Positions 14,236-24,440 of a DNA stretch of 64,000 nt are shown piece by piece. The first letter of the stretch is position 1; every line of letters begins with the position of its first letter. The DNA is taken from contig JAIWWG010000127.1 in NCBI GenBank assembly GCA_025435555.1, positions 1 to 64,000 on the forward strand, given 5' to 3'. A model generated the notes under the pieces. It was not told the origin of the DNA. It saw only the letters and a list, made by a program, of their open reading frames with translations, and made no database searches. Both the position numbers and the translations under genes were made by a program. The DNA comes from Chytriomyces cf. hyalinus JEL632 (Eukaryota; Chytridiomycota; Chytridiomycetes; Chytridiales; Chytriomycetaceae).

Positions 14236-14514
14236 CGTCCAGCAGCTGTGACAAGTCCTCATTGCTCTGTCTTGAAGTTAATGAAGGTCTGGCCTTGAGT
14301 TGGTCGGTCTGTGAGGGGGTTGAAGCAGTGTCTGGCATTAGTACAATCAGGTTCCTCAACATAGATGATTCCAAAGTAACCGTAGTCATGACCAGCTCTG
14401 AGGAGGAGGTTCCTCTTGAACTCAGCAAAGTCAGCAGCGCTTACCAACACCGGTAGAGGTTTCAGGCTTGTTGATACAGATTGTTTGGAGTACATAGTGT
14501 AGTTGTGTTGGTGT
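14236..14514 (-). pseudogene. Possible copia Gag N-terminal fragment
   Basis: The - strand reads MYSKQSVSTSLKPLPVL then AADFAEFKRNLLLRAGHDYG. This resembles the start of a copia Gag, where a short strand is followed by a 'W/F-x-x-W/F-K-R-x-L-L' helix. It lies directly downstream (on -) of repeat unit B, as Gag would lie after an LTR or leader. The frame ends within about 80 codons. The call is tentative. Confidence 0.35.
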
Positions 14515-14985
14515 AAATGGTAGTGGCACGCTGTATGAGGGTTTGTGACTTGAGGACTAGGTGCTACAATGATGATTTTGGTCTAAGAAGATGTTTATTT
14601 GCCTTGTGGAAGCTCTACCATTTATATCCTTTTGGAATAGAACATGAAAGAATCACTCATGGGTGGAAACTCATGGGTATCTCCCTGGTTTTCTGTTTTT
14701 TCATAGCAGAAATTATAAAGAACTGAGATGGAAAACCCCCAAACGTCCCCAAAGACTGTTGGGCCTTTACCAATCCCAAAAGTTATGATTTGAATAAGAA
14801 ACTATCCAACCAACGTCCAAAGTGCATATGACTGTATCCTTGGACCTCTGACAGGGACTCTCCCACCTGGGTAGGGAGCTGTGGGTCCAAGTGACAGTGC
14901 ACTGGTAAGCAGTGCTGCCTGCTGTCCATGTATGTTTCAGCATGTCAGTCTGACTGTGGTGTACTAACATTGAACTTTGCTTATG
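14515..14985 (-). repeat. Dispersed repeat unit B, copy 1 (minus)
   Basis: Read on -, it matches 39395-39870 on + nearly base for base. The unit includes a TATA-like ATATAAATGG followed by GCAAATAAACATCTTC, the arrangement expected of an LTR promoter and R region. In this copy B precedes A on its strand, with about 280 bp between them. In the second copy A precedes B directly, so one locus has been rearranged. Confidence 0.75.
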
Positions 14986-15666
14986 GAAGGGTTAATTCAT
15001 CAGTTGATCAATCAAACATCATTGATGGCAAAAGAAGCTGCTTACGCATTTTCAGCAATTAATAAAGATCCAAAGTTGTATAGGATAAGCAACATCTTAC
15101 CTGGGTTGATTTGCATCAAAAGCCACAGAGGCGCACTGGACAGCCTTGAAGCGGCTGACTGGGTACTTGGTGAATGCCAGCAAACTGGAGTTGAGATACA
15201 TGACTGGGAGGGTTGACGCCAACCACCTGAGCGAGGGAGCATATGAAGTTAGCAGTCATGTGATATTTGTCAGAGGGAATCTTGTAATGTGGAGATCCCG
15301 GAAGCAGAAGACTGTGGCCTGTCATCGATGGAAGCGAAAGTGACTGCGTTAGTGGATGTTGCAAAGGAGGTGATGTGGCTAAGAGAACTACTCACCGATC
15401 TGGGTGTTTTGGGTATCAAGACCATCATCTATGAGGACAACCAGGCAGCCATCGCATCCAGCAAGAATTCAATTGCCAACAACCGTATGAGGCACATGCT
15501 TTGCAAGATGACATTTGTGCATGAAGCTGTTAAGGAATGCAACATCAAGTTAGCATCCATTCCAACCAAAGACCAAAAGGCAGACAGACTTTCCAAGATG
15601 AAGCAGCTAAGTAAGTTCAAGAAGTTCAGAACTGGCATGGGACTTGAGTTCAGCGTCGCTGTGTAG
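14985..15666 (+). pseudogene. Copia Pol C-terminal fragment related to element 1
   Basis: A short linker piece (LINQTSLMAKEAAYAFSAI) is followed, after loss of nearly all the reverse transcriptase, by RNase H pieces: KRLTGYLVNASKLELRYMTG, LSEGAYEVSSHVIFVRGNLV and EVMWLRELLTDLGV, YEDNQAAIASSKNSI, ending KKFRTGMGLEFSVAV and a stop. The pieces are in several frames. They are clearly homologous to the RNase H of element 1 at 32.8-33.2 kb. A polypurine tract GTAGGGGGAG and an LTR-like TGTTGGAATCCCC follow at once. Confidence 0.8.
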
Positions 15667-15672
15667 GGGGAG

Positions 15673-15830
15673 TGTTGGAATCCCCGGCTAAATGTGACCT
15701 TCCATGATAGAGAGGAGTTATTTTGTGTCATTTTTATGACACGGTGTCTTTATTACAAATTTACTGCACTCAAAGTTAAGCATAAAAGGAGGTATGCATT
15801 GGAGAATAAACATTACTCTTTTAAGCAAAT
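15673..15830 (+). repeat. LTR remnant after copia fragment
   Basis: It begins TGTTGGAATCCCC, the same first 13 bases as the 191-bp LTR of element 1, then diverges. A GAGAATAAACATT polyadenylation-like site is near 15815. The 3' limit is uncertain. Confidence 0.5.
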
Positions 15831-16626
15831 TCAATATCTTCCAAATTCTCTTCTTTGTTGGTGTAGGCTGAGATATACTGATATCTATTGTGCTGGCATT
15901 TTTCCTGCAATCTTTTTATCTTGAAGACTCTCCAAAAAGGTTGTCAGATCTTGTTGTACTGACTGACACTATATTAATTTTAAAATGCTGTACCTTTCAA
16001 CCTGTATGAACCTGGTCTTAAGGCAAAGCATCCAAATCTCAGACAAATGTGTCAAAGATGGCCTTCTTCAAATCAAGCATGTGCAATGTCAGTAAGTGAT
16101 AGTTGAGAACTTGCAAAAATAAATTAAACCATTTGGCCTAATAGGCTGACATGCAAACAATCATCCTTTTGAAGTTGCGCCATCTGAGCAGATAGTTCTC
16201 CAAAGCACATGTCCCATGCTTTGTCAGATGTTTTTGCATTGAAGCCAGTTTTGTCTGCGGCTTCTTGGCAGGTGAAGAGTTGTTCAGCCTTTGTCGTTGT
16301 GGCTGGTACAAATGGTGTAACTCGAGGATCTTGCTACAGCGATAAGTTGTGTCTTAGAAAGATTGTTTATTTTGCCTTGAATACACTCCACTATGTATAC
16401 CCATGTGAATAGAATGTTCTAGATGTCATTGCTTGTGCTCACAGAAAGGAAATGGTATTGGGTTCTGGTTTGTTTCTTCACTTGGAAGAAAATTCCTGAA
16501 ACAAATTTCTGATGATTCCTCCAAAAAGGGTTGGAAACATTTCCAGTGTGAAACTTTTAGGTGTGACCAGAGAACTATCCTCCCAACATCCAAAGTGCAT
16601 ATGACATTGTCTCCCATGCTCTACTG
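15831..16626. other. AT-rich stretch, nothing recognised
   Basis: No domain or RNA gene was recognised. Short open frames on both strands look random. Near 16570-16610 a segment (CCTCCCAACATCCAAAGTGC) recalls part of repeat unit B, so it is probably decayed transposon sequence. Confidence 0.4.
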
Positions 16627-17130
16627 TTGACAACAGCTGAGTGGGTGGCAATGGTGAGAGGCCAAGTGACAGTATGCTGGCCAGCTTGTCATTGTGTTGC
16701 AGATCTTGGTCAAGGTGGACCAGTGGCCTCCTCATGTACTCAACATAAAGGAGAGCTCAAAATCTCTGGAATGCATGAAGATGTGGTGGTGACCTGGCAA
16801 TCCAGGAAGCAGCAAACTGTGGCACTGTCATCAATAGAAGCAGAGGTGAATGTGTTAGTCAATGTGATCAAGGAAGTGGTTTGGATCAAGGAACTACTCA
16901 CCAACTTGGGAATCACAGGCATCAAAAGCACAATATACAAAGATAACCAAGCAGCAATCGTGTCAAGCAAGCATGCAGTGGTCAACGATCAGACGCATCA
17001 CATTCTAGTGAAAACAACGTTTGTGCGAGAGACCCTGAAGGAGCACAAGATCGAGTTAGTATTCACACCAATCAAAAAACAGACAGCTGACAGACTTACC
17101 AAAAGCAAAGGCCCAGGAGAGTTCGAGTAA
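16627..17130 (+). pseudogene. Copia RNase H fragment with repeat A embedded at its 5' side
   Basis: From 16790 the frame reads WQSRKQQTVALSSIEAEVN, IKELLTNLGITGIKSTIYK, DNQAAIVSSKHAV and DRLTKSKGPGEFE before the stop, i.e. a copia RNase H C-terminus. Its 5' side (16690-16785) is a piece of repeat unit A joined without a gap, so the original coding sequence upstream is lost. It belongs to the same family as element 1 but is more diverged. It is a relic. Confidence 0.8.
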
Positions 17131-17169
17131 TTCTGAGACATGGTCAATGTCCAAGCCGTGGTTGGGGAG

Positions 17170-17380
17170 TGTTGGATTCCCCAACCTCGGTGGCATGATG
17201 GCCTCATCCGCGTCATCGGGTGGTTCCAGTTGTTTGTTAGTGAATTATTTGGAACGAAAGACAGAATGACATGCCACCAAAGAATTAACATTTATTGTTT
17301 CGTGTTTATTTACGAGTATTTAAAGCCAAGGTTACACCACAATAAACAATATCCTTTGCTACAAACTCAATACCTGAGAG
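17170..17380 (+). repeat. LTR remnant (TGTTGGATTCCCC...)
   Basis: It follows the copia fragment at 17130 after GGTTGGGGAG and starts TGTTGGATTCCCC, like the other LTRs here. An ACAATAAACAATATCC polyadenylation-like site lies near 17340. The end was not determined. Confidence 0.45.
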
Positions 17381-17571
17381 CAACAGTCGGTGTGGCTTGG
17401 GAAGTAGCTCAAGCTGGTTCCATTTTGCTGTTATTTTTGTTCCTGTCTGTTTGGTTTTGAACTTGGGCTGATAAGTATTTATTATCTTAAGGGTAAATCA
17501 CAACACATCAAAACAGCTCTCCTTATATACATTTTTGTCTCCCATAAAATCTAATTAGGCTTTCTTCAATT

Positions 17572-17790
17572 TCACTTCTCAGCTACCTTTTTTTCCATTT
17601 CATTTGCGACCTTGAACGGGTCCAGCAGCAGGAAGATTTGTACTTGGACTTCGATGGGTATGTTGTGCATGCGTTCGATATATGATCCTGGAGGATTGCG
17701 AAGAGTGAAAACAAAGACCTTAGAATGTCTCGAGTTGCGCGCTGAATTCACGGTTACCTCTTCTTGCGTTTGTTGACAGAGTTGCTGCAC
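17572..17790 (-). pseudogene. Orphan F-box fragment
   Basis: The end of this frame (from 17670) reads MHNIPIEVQVQIFLLLDPF. This is the same F-box start as the LRR gene at 21584 (MHLHELPVEVLVHIFLLLGPF). It stops within ten codons, with no leucine-rich repeats behind it. It is probably a truncated paralogue of the neighbouring F-box/LRR gene. Confidence 0.6.
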
Positions 17791-18009
17791 ACGGCGACAG
17801 TTCCTCGGATGAGTTCGTTTGCATAATCACGTCGCTGTTTGGCTTTAATTCACTAAAATATCACCGTCTCCCATCAGTCAAAACACGCGGCTGCGTCCAG
17901 ACGGTCAAGACCTCCTCAGCCTTAACCGCAGGGTTTGTGCCCTTTTAGATTGAACGAATTCTTGAGCTCCGGCACTGAACTTTATCAATGGTTATGCAGA
18001 AGGTGCCGT

Positions 18010-18110
18010 CCTCCCCCACTGCCCCCACCTTCTCTCAGCATGAGTCGGAATGAGTCGCCGCGTTTGGATCACAACTCCTGAAACAACGCAATCAGAGCGC
18101 CTTTGAAACT
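18010..18110. repeat. Short dispersed repeat, copy 1
   Basis: CACCTTCTCTCAGCATGAG and the following ~80 bp resemble 43275-43370 (same strand; CACCTTCTCTCGGCATGAG), with clear substitutions and small indels. On the - strand both can be read as peptides ending THAERRWG. The origin is unknown; it could be a small transposon piece. Confidence 0.6.
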
Positions 18111-18119
18111 TCTCAAGCT

Positions 18120-19260
18120 GAACAGGTGAGTTCATTTCTGTGGTGAATGGTTTATTTTCTAAATACAACCCTGCAGCCAACTGTTGACACAAGTATCCCG
18201 TCTCTCAAGTCAAGAGAAGCTGTATCGTATCGTCGAAATCCAAGATTTATCTCCTCACATGTTTTCATGTTTCACGGCACTCGCGCATGCCATCGAAATG
18301 GTTGTTCCACTCCATACATGAAATTGCGACTGAACTCTGAATGTCCATGCCCAGATCTCCACCTGCTCATATTTGCTTCCTTGTCTGTCCGGGACACTGA
18401 TCGTATCAGCATCTCTTGGATCACACAGCTTTCATGGGTCAAGCCGGAATGGACTGTCTGTGTTCTCAGTTGCAATAACAATGAATCGCTCGAATATCGC
18501 GACCCGTTCATGCCACACCGCCTTAACTCCCATTTCATGTATGCCGCGCATTTTTTCCACAATATGTCACTATTTCCTGTGCTGTGGTTCTCTCAGTTTG
18601 GCGCCACCGATGACTGTCAAGTTCAATTCAACCTGTCCGAAAATTTTAAGATCAATCTGTCCGAAAATGTCTGGAACTGGATTCTTAACAGCCAAGGCTG
18701 TGCTTGGGGGCATTTATGCGATGTCACTTTCATCCATCGACGGCATCAAATCAAATATAGCGATCTTCAACAAACCATTCCGTTGTCCAAATTGCAGCAG
18801 TGCAGATACTCCAAAAAAAAAAAAAAGCAGTCGGATTATCATCCCTGCCTGTCATCAACTTTTCGTTCGGCAGGAAGTTCACCCCATCAGTCTGAAAATG
18901 TACTCATCGAAAGGGTTGTTTTTCAATGTCACGTTGCACTCGGATTCTGCATCCATCTTTTCTTGCGTGTTTTGCAAACTTCCTGTCAATGCTGTTCAAA
19001 ATAAATATGCCCTTCCTTCAAGCACTTCTCTGCAATTTCACCCCACTTCTAATCATGAGAGTATGCATTCATCCATTCCTCTTCTTTTTTTTTGCACTGT
19101 CCCTCTTGAGTCAGGCTTCTGAGTCTGATGTTTCGGTCCTTTCGCACTGCATTTATTGTACTTAACAAGTTTTACACGTATCCATGCCATGTTCCCATTT
19201 TCCGAATGCACCAGCTTCAGTTATGCAAAAACGCCAACTCCGCAACTCAACTCAGCTATG
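18120..19260. other. Unassigned stretch with overlapping long frames
   Basis: Two long overlapping + frames (18147-19004 and 18373-19122) are present. Neither has a recognisable domain, and the stretch contains an A14 run at about 18815. Low-complexity composition and the lack of a supported splice pattern argue against a confident gene call. It lies between the F-box relic and the LRR gene, so it may be decayed sequence. Confidence 0.35.
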
Positions 19261-19271
19261 ACTCAAATTTC

Positions 19272-21584
19272 TCACATTCTTTCTTCACCAGTCTCACTAT
19301 CAATACTATGCAACGACTGGGAATCAGTTTCAGCCTCCCACCGAAAGTTCCCCCCTGATGGTGTTCGAAAACGCCCCGGCAAATTTCCGACTAAACGATT
19401 CCCGCTTAAATCCAGTAACTTCAACCCGCCACAACCAGCGAGCGACTTGGGAATCAACCCTCTAAATCGGTTGTTGCTTAAATCAAGTGTCTTGATTCGT
19501 TGCATACGTCGAAACAACCCGCGGGGCAGAGTCCCGATGAAATGATTGTTGCTGAGATTCACGCTCTCGGCGAATGCACACGACGATATGAGCTCAGCAA
19601 TATGGCCCGAAAACTGATTGTGACTGAGATTCAAATGCATTATCGTTAAAAGCTCTCGAGTGCCCGTTGGCAAGCGACCCGACAGTTGATTGTGATCCAA
19701 TTTCAGTGTGCTTATCTCCAGAATTCTTTCCGGTATGGGACCAGTCAATTGATTATGGCCAAGGTTTAAATGGTGTAGGCTTGCCAAAGTTCCAATGTCT
19801 GGATGCATGCGACCAAAGAGCTGGTTGTGACTGAGATCCAAAGACCGCAAAACATGAAGTCTTCCAATTGACTCTGGAAGTTGACCAACAAAGCGATTGT
19901 GACTGACATCCAACAACTCCAAAACACGGAGGCTTCCAATTGACTCTGGAATTTCACCAACAAAGCAATTGTGACTGGCATCCAACAACTGCAAAACATG
20001 AAGGCTTCCAATTGACTCTGGAATTTCACCAACGAAGCGGTTGTGACTGATGTTAAGGACCTTGAGAGAAGTCAGGAGTCCAATTTCCGCAGGCAAACAA
20101 CCGTCAAGCTCGTTGTGTTGCAGCTTCAGACGAGTGAGATTTACCAGCGATGTGATTGAATCCGGAATGCTGCCAACAAACAAGTTCCGGCTGAGGTCCA
20201 GCTCTTCCAACGTGACAAGATTGGATATAGAATCAGGAATTACACCAGAGAATTTATTCCTGCGCAGAAACAGGCATTTCAAATTTGGAAACTCTCCGAT
20301 TTCAGTTGGAAATGGACCATCGAGATAATTGTCATCCAGGTAAAGGTGCTGCAGGGTTGTCAGCGCTGTGATATATTTTGGAAGTCTCCCAGACAGTTCA
20401 TTGCGTGACAGTCTCAGGTATGAAAAAACCTGTGAAACTCCATTGTCCAGGCCTGCATACGTGTCCATTTCGAGTTGATTCGACAAGACATTCATTGACT
20501 GGAGATCAAGCGACGCTGGCGGAAAAGATATCGTTCCAGATTCACGATCCGAGTCAGGATGAAGAATTGCAGTCAGCGGCGTGCCTTCCAATCCAACGAA
20601 TTGGACGCTGGCATTGTCACCTGGCGAACTACCCGAGATCAGCGAGTTTCGATCAAGGGTCAATGTGCGAAGGAATGGCAGTCGGAATATCGATTCGGGG
20701 ATTGACCCTGAAAGTCCACTCAAGTCGCACCGTAGTACTATCAGTTGCATGCATCGACCAATGGATTGCGGTATCGGCCCTTCCAAGCGGTTGCGGCTAA
20801 ATACCAACATTTGCAGCTTTGTCATCCCTGCAAACACATCTGGCACCGTGCCTGAAAGCTCGTTTCTCTCAAGGCTCAACTCGACCAAATTGACCAAATT
20901 CGCAAAACTCGCGGGAATGGAGCCAGACAGCTCAGCACCGCACAAATTCAACACTTCCAGGCTGACTAGGTTTCCGAAACTGTCAGGTATCTCTTCGTGA
21001 AGATCAACGTGCGACAAACTCAGCTTCTTCAAGTTGATGAGATTGGCCAACTCCGCCAGAAAGAGGCCAGCCACGGTCTTCCCCATCACATCCACATTTT
21101 CCAGTGTTGCCATATTGCCAACACCGCGCTTCATGAGACTAACCTGGCCCCCAAAGTCCAGGGATGTCAATCTAGTCAGGCTTCCGATCCCGCTTGGCAG
21201 AGGACACGCTAAGCAGAAAGATTGAAAGCGGTTATTGATCCGAGACGGTAAGCTTTCAAACAGGGAGGCCTCGCTGGTAGCCGTGAGACGGTTGATTGGG
21301 TAAACATTCAGAGAGTCAACGGGAAACTTCCTAAAAGCGGCCCCAAATTGCACTTTTGCCAGGAAGTCCTTCCCAAAAGATGCTGGAGTAACGAAACAGC
21401 AGACTTCAAGTCGTCGTCGGTGCGCTTGCCCAATATGAACAAGGCCAAACAAGTTCGAGAAAGGACGCACTGTCAGCACGTTGTTGAGACAGCGGCAGAC
21501 TCGTCGGTACTTTGCGATATTGAATGGGCCCAGCAGCAGAAAGATATGCACCAATACTTCGACGGGTAATTCGTGCAGGTGCAT
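19272..21584 (-). CDS. F-box protein with plant-type leucine-rich repeats
   Basis: Intronless frame of 770 residues. Residues 1-45 form an F-box (MHLHELPVEVLVHIFLLLGP, then YRRVCRCLNNVL), which in this family contacts Skp1 in SCF ubiquitin ligases. From about residue 120 to 745 about 23 LRRs follow the plant-specific type LxxLxLxxNxLxGxIPxxI, e.g. LDLSRNLFVGSIPDSITSLV and LNLSHNQFSGHIAELI. There is no signal peptide or transmembrane segment, so it is probably intracellular, unlike plant LRR receptor kinases. Repeats between about 19832 and 20050 are nearly identical at the DNA level, showing recent LRR duplication. An F-box relic (17572-17790) and a 32-bp LRR scrap (42228-42259) are related. 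Confidence 0.85.
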   Translation of the reverse strand: MHLHELPVEVLVHIFLLLGPFNIAKYRRVCRCLNNVLTVRPFSNLFGLVHIGQAHRRRLEVCCFVTPASFGKDFLAKVQFGAAFRKFPVDSLNVYPINRLTATSEASLFESLPSRINNRFQSFCLACPLPSGIGSLTRLTSLDFGGQVSLMKRGVGNMATLENVDVMGKTVAGLFLAELANLINLKKLSLSHVDLHEEIPDSFGNLVSLEVLNLCGAELSGSIPASFANLVNLVELSLERNELSGTVPDVFAGMTKLQMLVFSRNRLEGPIPQSIGRCMQLIVLRCDLSGLSGSIPESIFRLPFLRTLTLDRNSLISGSSPGDNASVQFVGLEGTPLTAILHPDSDRESGTISFPPASLDLQSMNVLSNQLEMDTYAGLDNGVSQVFSYLRLSRNELSGRLPKYITALTTLQHLYLDDNYLDGPFPTEIGEFPNLKCLFLRRNKFSGVIPDSISNLVTLEELDLSRNLFVGSIPDSITSLVNLTRLKLQHNELDGCLPAEIGLLTSLKVLNISHNRFVGEIPESIGSLHVLQLLDASHNCFVGEIPESIGSLRVLELLDVSHNRFVGQLPESIGRLHVLRSLDLSHNQLFGRMHPDIGTLASLHHLNLGHNQLTGPIPERILEISTLKLDHNQLSGRLPTGTRELLTIMHLNLSHNQFSGHIAELISSCAFAESVNLSNNHFIGTLPRGLFRRMQRIKTLDLSNNRFRGLIPKSLAGCGGLKLLDLSGNRLVGNLPGRFRTPSGGNFRWEAETDSQSLHSIDSETGEERM
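19832..20050 (-). repeat. Tandem 72-bp LRR-coding repeats
   Basis: Three consecutive LRR modules of exactly 24 codons (SHNRFVGEIPESIGSL, SHNCFVGEIPESIGSL, SHNRFVGQLPESIGRL) are almost identical in DNA at 72-bp spacing. The CAAAGCxATTGTGACTG core recurs at 19889, 19961 and 20033. Such identity points to recent unequal exchange. Confidence 0.9.
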
Positions 21585-24095
21585 GTTGCTCGGTATATTT
21601 TTGTTAAACTTTTAACTCCTTTCCTCTTATCTTCAGAAGGGCCCTGCACCCAAAAAGCTCCGATCAGACACGAGCCAATTCATGTTCCTCGCTCAAAATT
21701 CACGGGAGATTTCGTTCATTCTTTCAAGCTTTATTTGGTCAGTGACTTGGCGGATGGATCATTTCACGTGGGGAAACGTGTTCAAAAAGAGTGTTTGATT
21801 TGGATACGTTGCTCAATTGCAGCGGTTGGCTTCAACGCAGAGTAATGATCGTGTGCAACAAGGCGAGTGAGCAAAACGAATCAGATCCTGTTTGAAATCC
21901 TTTAAGGCAGCCATTCTCAACTATGACAAGGCACGGCAATGTAGTACACAATAAACTGGCAAGTTATTCGCCTGAAAATAAGGACTTTCGCATTCGACCA
22001 ATACTATGCCGCTGTCGGAGCAATTGTCATCACGTCAAACGCCGGCCAATCTAACCCATCATCATAATCTCCTTAGAAATTTCCACATCGCGGAGTCGAG
22101 CGATAATACTGCAGGTTCATCGCACCAAATTATTCGAAACTCTGGAGCCAAGAAAAAACTGCGCAAAGGAAGCTTGATCGATTTGGGCATGTCGTCGCTG
22201 GTTTTGAGTATGGCTCCTGAACTTTTGAGGCTCAATGGATTGCAACGCCAGCTCAAAGAATCAATGAAAGTGCACTCTGATCAAGCAATTTCCAACGGCG
22301 TTGAATGGAGCACTTTGAGCTGTGCCAGGATAATCCAAATGCCGCAAAGCTAATCACGGATGGTGAGGGCCTCTCCATTGCGCCCTTTTTTTCGCAGGCA
22401 AGCTCAACTGAACGATGATTTGAAGCCGGAAAAAATGACGGGCAGTGTGTGAAGACGGAATAACCCGCCTTTGTATTGCTCCCAGTCTGGAAGATCACGG
22501 AAATTCCTCTCGAGCTGCAGTTACACGCGCCATTTTCAAAGCAGGTTTGAGGACAGCAATGGACAAACCCTGCTGACCACGCACTTGATATTCGACAGCG
22601 TCCGAATCTTCGAATCCACAAGGAGAAGTTGGAAAGGAATAATGGCACCAAGAGGAAAAATAAGGCGATGAGGAACGAGGCAGGTGCGTCCGTTATGGAT
22701 AATGGAGCACTTGTCGCGCAAGCGTAGCATAGCACCGGCACCGTATGTGGGCATGAGAGGGTCGGCTTTCAACGAGACGAGCGCGCGTACGATGAGTCTT
22801 GCAGCGTTGATATGTGAAATAATTGAATACATCGATCCATGCCATTGTTATCGAGCTTTGAGGGTGGAAGCGAGGTCCGCATGAAGGAGATGAGAGTCGT
22901 GTCTGCAGGGAGTAACGAACGAGAGAGAGGGAGAGTGAGAGACAACGAGAGAAATCGATGATGAGACAAGATTCTACCACGAGAGACGTCGGCAATCAGA
23001 CAAGACACCACGAGAGAGGTGTCAGAATGAGACGGAGTCCCAACATGGAATATTTTCACGATTTACTTTACCAAAAGCAGCGTGATAACTGCAAATATAT
23101 CCCTCCAAGTCTCACACGGAACACGCTTTATCCTGCTCTTTTCACCCAGGAACAATGAACAGCGACCATGGCCGGATTTTATTAACACTTTAATCTCTCA
23201 GTTACTTTCAAAGCGGCATGAGCGATGAGTAAAAATCAAAACACAGCCAGTTGTTCAATGCGAAACAAATTCTTTGCCATCCAATCCAACGCGCACTGTC
23301 CAGAATCAGAATCAGAATCATATTCAGAGACGGGTTCGGATTCGGATTCAAACTCAGGTTCAGATTCAGAATCCGTTTCTTGTTCATGTTTTAGTTCTTG
23401 TTGTTGTTCAAGTTCTGAATCGGAATCAGGGAAGTATCGGACATTTGGAACCCTGCCATGCTGGCGGTGACACCGAAAAACTCCTTTTGCTTGCTTTCTT
23501 TGAGGGTCAGGACCCACACACATTGATGGACGAAACACGACGCTGCTGCTTCATCATGGTCGAGACCGTTGCAGAAGCTGTGTCTGGAGTGGCTGCTTTT
23601 TCAGACTTCTTGGTGTTAATTACCTTGGTCCAGATGTCGTGTCTGATCTGCTGTTGAAGTCGTCAAATTATACAAAGCAAAGCACGGTCACTTCCTCACT
23701 TATTCACGCTGGAAGACGATACCTGCTGTGCACCCCATTCCAGTCCAAAGTGCCTCTATTCAAATTATTCGCAACTGGAATGCTGTGTCGAAAATGGACA
23801 CCGCCGGATGAACTCTGCGTCAAAACAAAAGCCGAACCTCAGCGAAAGCTGGCGTTGGCTGCTCCAGGAACCGAAACATCCCGGCAGAACAATGACCAGA
23901 AACTAATTGAAATAGTTGACTTCATCCGTGGCCGATTCATTGCTCGTCAAATTGAGCATTCCTCAGCGCGTCACCGTTGCAGAATATTCTGAAGCCAACC
24001 TCAAGCTTTTACAAAACGTTATGCTTGGGTCAAAGTTGCAACGCCATTCGTTTGCTTGCAGTATTTCTCGTTGAAGGAGTGTTATATGGGACCTG
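21585..24095. other. Gene-poor stretch upstream of the F-box/LRR gene
   Basis: No family was recognised. A + frame at 22006-22353 (115 residues, KKKLRKGSLIDLG) and another at 23639-23992 (QNNDQKLIEIVDFIRGRFIA) may be small unknown genes or exons. Purine-rich GAGAGA sequence fills 22920-23030, with an imperfect repeat of AGACAAGA...CCACGAGAGA. The left target-site copy of element 1 (TTCAT, 24096-24100) closes the stretch. Confidence 0.35.
23295..23440. repeat. Hexamer-like (TCAGAA/TTCGGA)n tract coding Ser/Glu/Asp repeats on -
   Basis: Degenerate 6-bp units run for about 145 bp. Read on - they give SDSELEQQQ, then ESEPEFESESEPVSEYDSDSD inside an open frame (23236-23538). It may be part of an acidic disordered protein or simply a microsatellite that happens to be open. 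Confidence 0.5.
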
Positions 24096-24100
24096 TTCAT

Positions 24101-24291
24101 TGTTGAGTTTTTGTGAAAGAGTGTTCTTTATTCGTCCGAACATGCCGTGTTAAATACTTAAAATAAAGTCCGATAGAAATGTAATAAGAGAAAACCGGTG
24201 GCTAATGAACGACAATAAAACAATCTCATGAACCACCCAAGTGCCGCCCAACAATCTCATGAGCGGGGCACTGACGCTGGGGATTCCAACA
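24101..24291 (-). repeat. 3' LTR of element 1
   Basis: 191 bp, equal in length to 36777-36967 and identical by eye. Read on - it starts TGTTGGAATCCCC directly after the polypurine tract GTAGGGGGAG, and it ends CTCAACA next to the TTCAT duplication. Confidence 0.95.
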
Positions 24292-24440
24292 CTCCCCCTA
24301 CCCGGCGACGCTGGTCTCCAACCCCATCGCGGCTCGGAACCTCTCGAACTCGCTTGGTCCTTTTGACTTGGTAAGTCCATCCGCCTTCTGATCTTTGGTA
24401 GGTATGAACACTAACTCAATGTTATGTTCCTTGATAGCTT
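24292..24440 (-). pseudogene. Element 1 RNase H C-terminal tail, cut off by nested insertion
   Basis: On -, from the insertion point the frame reads AIKEHNIELVFIPTKDQKAD then LTKSKGPSEFERFRAAMGLE, and a stop just before the polypurine tract. It is the direct continuation of the RNase H piece that ends FVREA at 32763. The duplication AAGCT (on -) lies at the join, so the two pieces were contiguous before element 2 inserted. Confidence 0.9.

Noticed and set aside
18147-19122. A 250-285 residue gene on the + strand
   Set aside because: Two frames overlap over most of their length, no motif is recognisable in either, and no splice signals improve them.
20050-21000. Several + strand open frames opposite the F-box/LRR gene
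   Set aside because: They follow the leucine-rich repeat periodicity of the antisense gene and carry no domain of their own.
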